NCBI GenBank assembly: GCA_041920415.1
Contig: JBHGYD010000018.1
Span: 1 to 32,626 of the forward strand
Direction: 5' to 3'
Origin: JBHGYD01 sp041920415
Lineage (GTDB): Bacteria > Bacillota > Bacilli > Bacillales > Anoxybacillaceae
Length of the DNA stretch: 32,626 nucleotides
Shown: positions 32,252 through 32,626 of the stretch, piece after piece
How positions within the stretch are numbered: position 1 is the stretch's first letter
Layout: every line of letters begins with the position of its first letter
Notes under the pieces: model-generated
What the model was told of the DNA's origin: nothing
Databases searched by the model: none
Seen by the model: the letters and a program-made list of their open reading frames with translations, nothing else
Translations under genes and position numbers: made by a program

Positions 32252-32422
32252 AAAAAAAATCCCTGCAGCTTTCTGCAGGGGTCCTTTACGCTTACTTGTT
32301 CCCGCGCATCGAAAGGAACGTGTAAGCCAAAGGAAAAAGGGAGAGGAGAAACCGGAGGAAGAACTTATGGGGAAACGTAAGTCTTCTCCGTGGTTGGTAA
32401 CAACATCCACATGGATGTTGCC
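32252..32422 (-). ncRNA. csfG: Structured pyrimidine-rich sRNA, probably forespore sRNA CsfG
   Basis: The minus strand shows an RNA of about 170 nt. Hairpin 1 (CAACATCC, 32413-32420 with 32401-32408) stands at the 5' end. Hairpin 2 (32354-32389) has stems GGAG/CTCC, AAGA/TCTT and CTTA/TAAG. A pyrimidine-rich run at 32335-32353, read TTTCTCCTCTCCCTTTTTCC on the RNA with one base beyond, could pair with Shine-Dalgarno sequences. Hairpin 3 (32282-32334) has stems TCCTTT/AAAGGA, GCTTAC/GTAAGC and GTTCC/GGAAC. A perfect CCCTGCAG/CTGCAGGG terminator (32261-32280) runs into eight T residues (32252-32259). CsfG is a sporulation sRNA conserved in endospore formers and, as I recall, lies between ylbG and ylbH in B. 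subtilis. The identity rests on position, features and a forespore-type promoter, not alignment. Confidence 0.68.
32261..32280 (-). terminator. Intrinsic terminator of the sRNA
   Basis: A perfect 8-bp GC-rich stem with a 4-base loop. On the minus strand it is followed by ATTTTTTTTA. The plus strand has no T tract, so it does not properly serve the stalk-domain gene. Confidence 0.85.
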
Positions 32423-32428
32423 ATTACT

Positions 32429-32457
32429 CATTATGACCAATGAATGGATTTGTATAC
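32429..32457 (-). promoter_or_regulatory. Sigma-F/sigma-G type promoter of the sRNA
   Basis: The minus strand reads GTATA (32453-32457), 17 bases, then CATAATG (32429-32435). This fits the sigma-G pattern GHATR / CATNHTA (6 of 7 in the -10) and, read as GGTCATAATG, 9 of 10 of the sigma-F -10 pattern with a perfect GYWTA -35. The predicted start near 32422 falls exactly at hairpin 1. Confidence 0.55.
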
Positions 32458-32519
32458 ATCTAATATACGATTTTTTAGATATGGAATATCAGGCGTGTTG
32501 ATTATCCAATAAAATCCAA

Positions 32520-32626
32520 AGAGCATAGAAAAAAGAGCGCCTTTCCTATAGAATGTAAGTAACCACACCAACAAACCCAGGAAAGAGGTGCTCTCTATGA
32601 ACAAGCATACCACACTCCCGAATTTG
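32520..32626 (+). mobile_element. Left end of an insertion sequence (partial)
   Basis: The right edge of the window holds an IS-like leader and the start of a transposase. The exact left terminus cannot be set because the other end is outside. A 14-bp interrupted stem pairs AGAGCGC (32534-32540) with GGTGCTCT bases 32588-32594 and CTTTCCT (32541-32547) with AGGAAAG (32579-32585), which buries the transposase ribosome-binding site. The boundary near 32520 is a guess. Confidence 0.5.
32597..32626 (+). CDS. Transposase N-terminus (truncated by window end)
   Basis: The ATG at 32597 follows GAAAGAGGTG at 6 bases, and the ten codons visible read MNKHTTLPNL. This resembles the start of transposases of an IS4-like family seen in Geobacillus and Anoxybacillus, from memory only. 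Ten residues cannot fix the family. The upstream hairpin that hides the ribosome-binding site fits an IS leader. Confidence 0.45.
   Translation, partial: MNKHTTLPNL

Noticed and set aside
32174..32440. Minus-strand reading frame covering the end of the stalk-domain gene
   Set aside because: It would read through the perfect terminator hairpin and the pyrimidine-rich RNA region, and the protein has no family features.
32367..32501. A 44-codon plus-strand reading frame with a strong GGAGGA site before its ATG
   Set aside because: It is antisense to the structured sRNA. Its apparent ribosome-binding site is the complement of the sRNA's CCTCC stretch, and the frame runs through the hairpins and the minus-strand promoter.

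Overview
The window comes from a low-to-moderate-GC, endospore-forming member of the Bacillaceae. I infer an Anoxybacillus/Geobacillus-like thermophile, because the proteins are close to Bacillus subtilis homologues, shared gene order is extensive, and start and ribosome-binding-site use is typical of Bacillus. The backbone follows the B. subtilis order speA-yktA-yktC, ylaF-typA-ylaH-ylaI-ylaJ-ylaK-ylaL-ylaN, ftsW-pycA-ctaA-ctaBCDEFG, then ylbA to ylbG. Species assignment is inference; no rRNA is present.

Layout. Positions 1-217 hold the 3' end of a group II intron (domains V and VI) beside the terminator of an arginine/lysine/ornithine decarboxylase gene (speA, minus strand). Positions 1.9-4.7 kb carry a nitronate-monooxygenase-like flavoprotein, YktA, a small charged protein, an inositol-monophosphatase-family enzyme and YlaF. 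Positions 4.8-11.3 kb carry the typA group and the yla genes: a PIN-PhoH ATPase, a YhcN/YlaJ sporulation lipoprotein, and YlaN, which is linked to Fur and iron control. Positions 11.4-16.1 kb encode FtsW (septal peptidoglycan) and pyruvate carboxylase (oxaloacetate supply).

Positions 16.2-24.2 kb form a complete heme A / caa3 oxidase island. CtaA and CtaB make heme A, CtaC-F are the oxidase subunits, and CtaG plus a DUF420 (CtaM/YozB-like) protein assist assembly. The 502-bp ctaA-ctaB gap carries a ResD-like site, a cre-like site and an RNA hairpin just before ctaB.

Positions 24.3-29.9 kb are the ylb cluster, with several additions: an Asp23-like protein, a LysM-CAP secreted protein, a membrane protein on the opposite strand, and a lipoprotein whose ribosome-binding site and start codon lie inside a hairpin. 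Positions 29.9-30.2 kb hold two copies of a structured repeat whose stems show compensatory changes, plus a third hairpin. A DUF7147-like gene and a membrane-anchored stalk-domain protein follow. At 32.25-32.46 kb the minus strand carries a strongly structured, pyrimidine-rich small RNA with a forespore-type promoter and an intrinsic terminator. From position and features I think this is the sporulation sRNA CsfG. The window ends in the first codons of an insertion-sequence transposase whose ribosome-binding site is sequestered in a hairpin.
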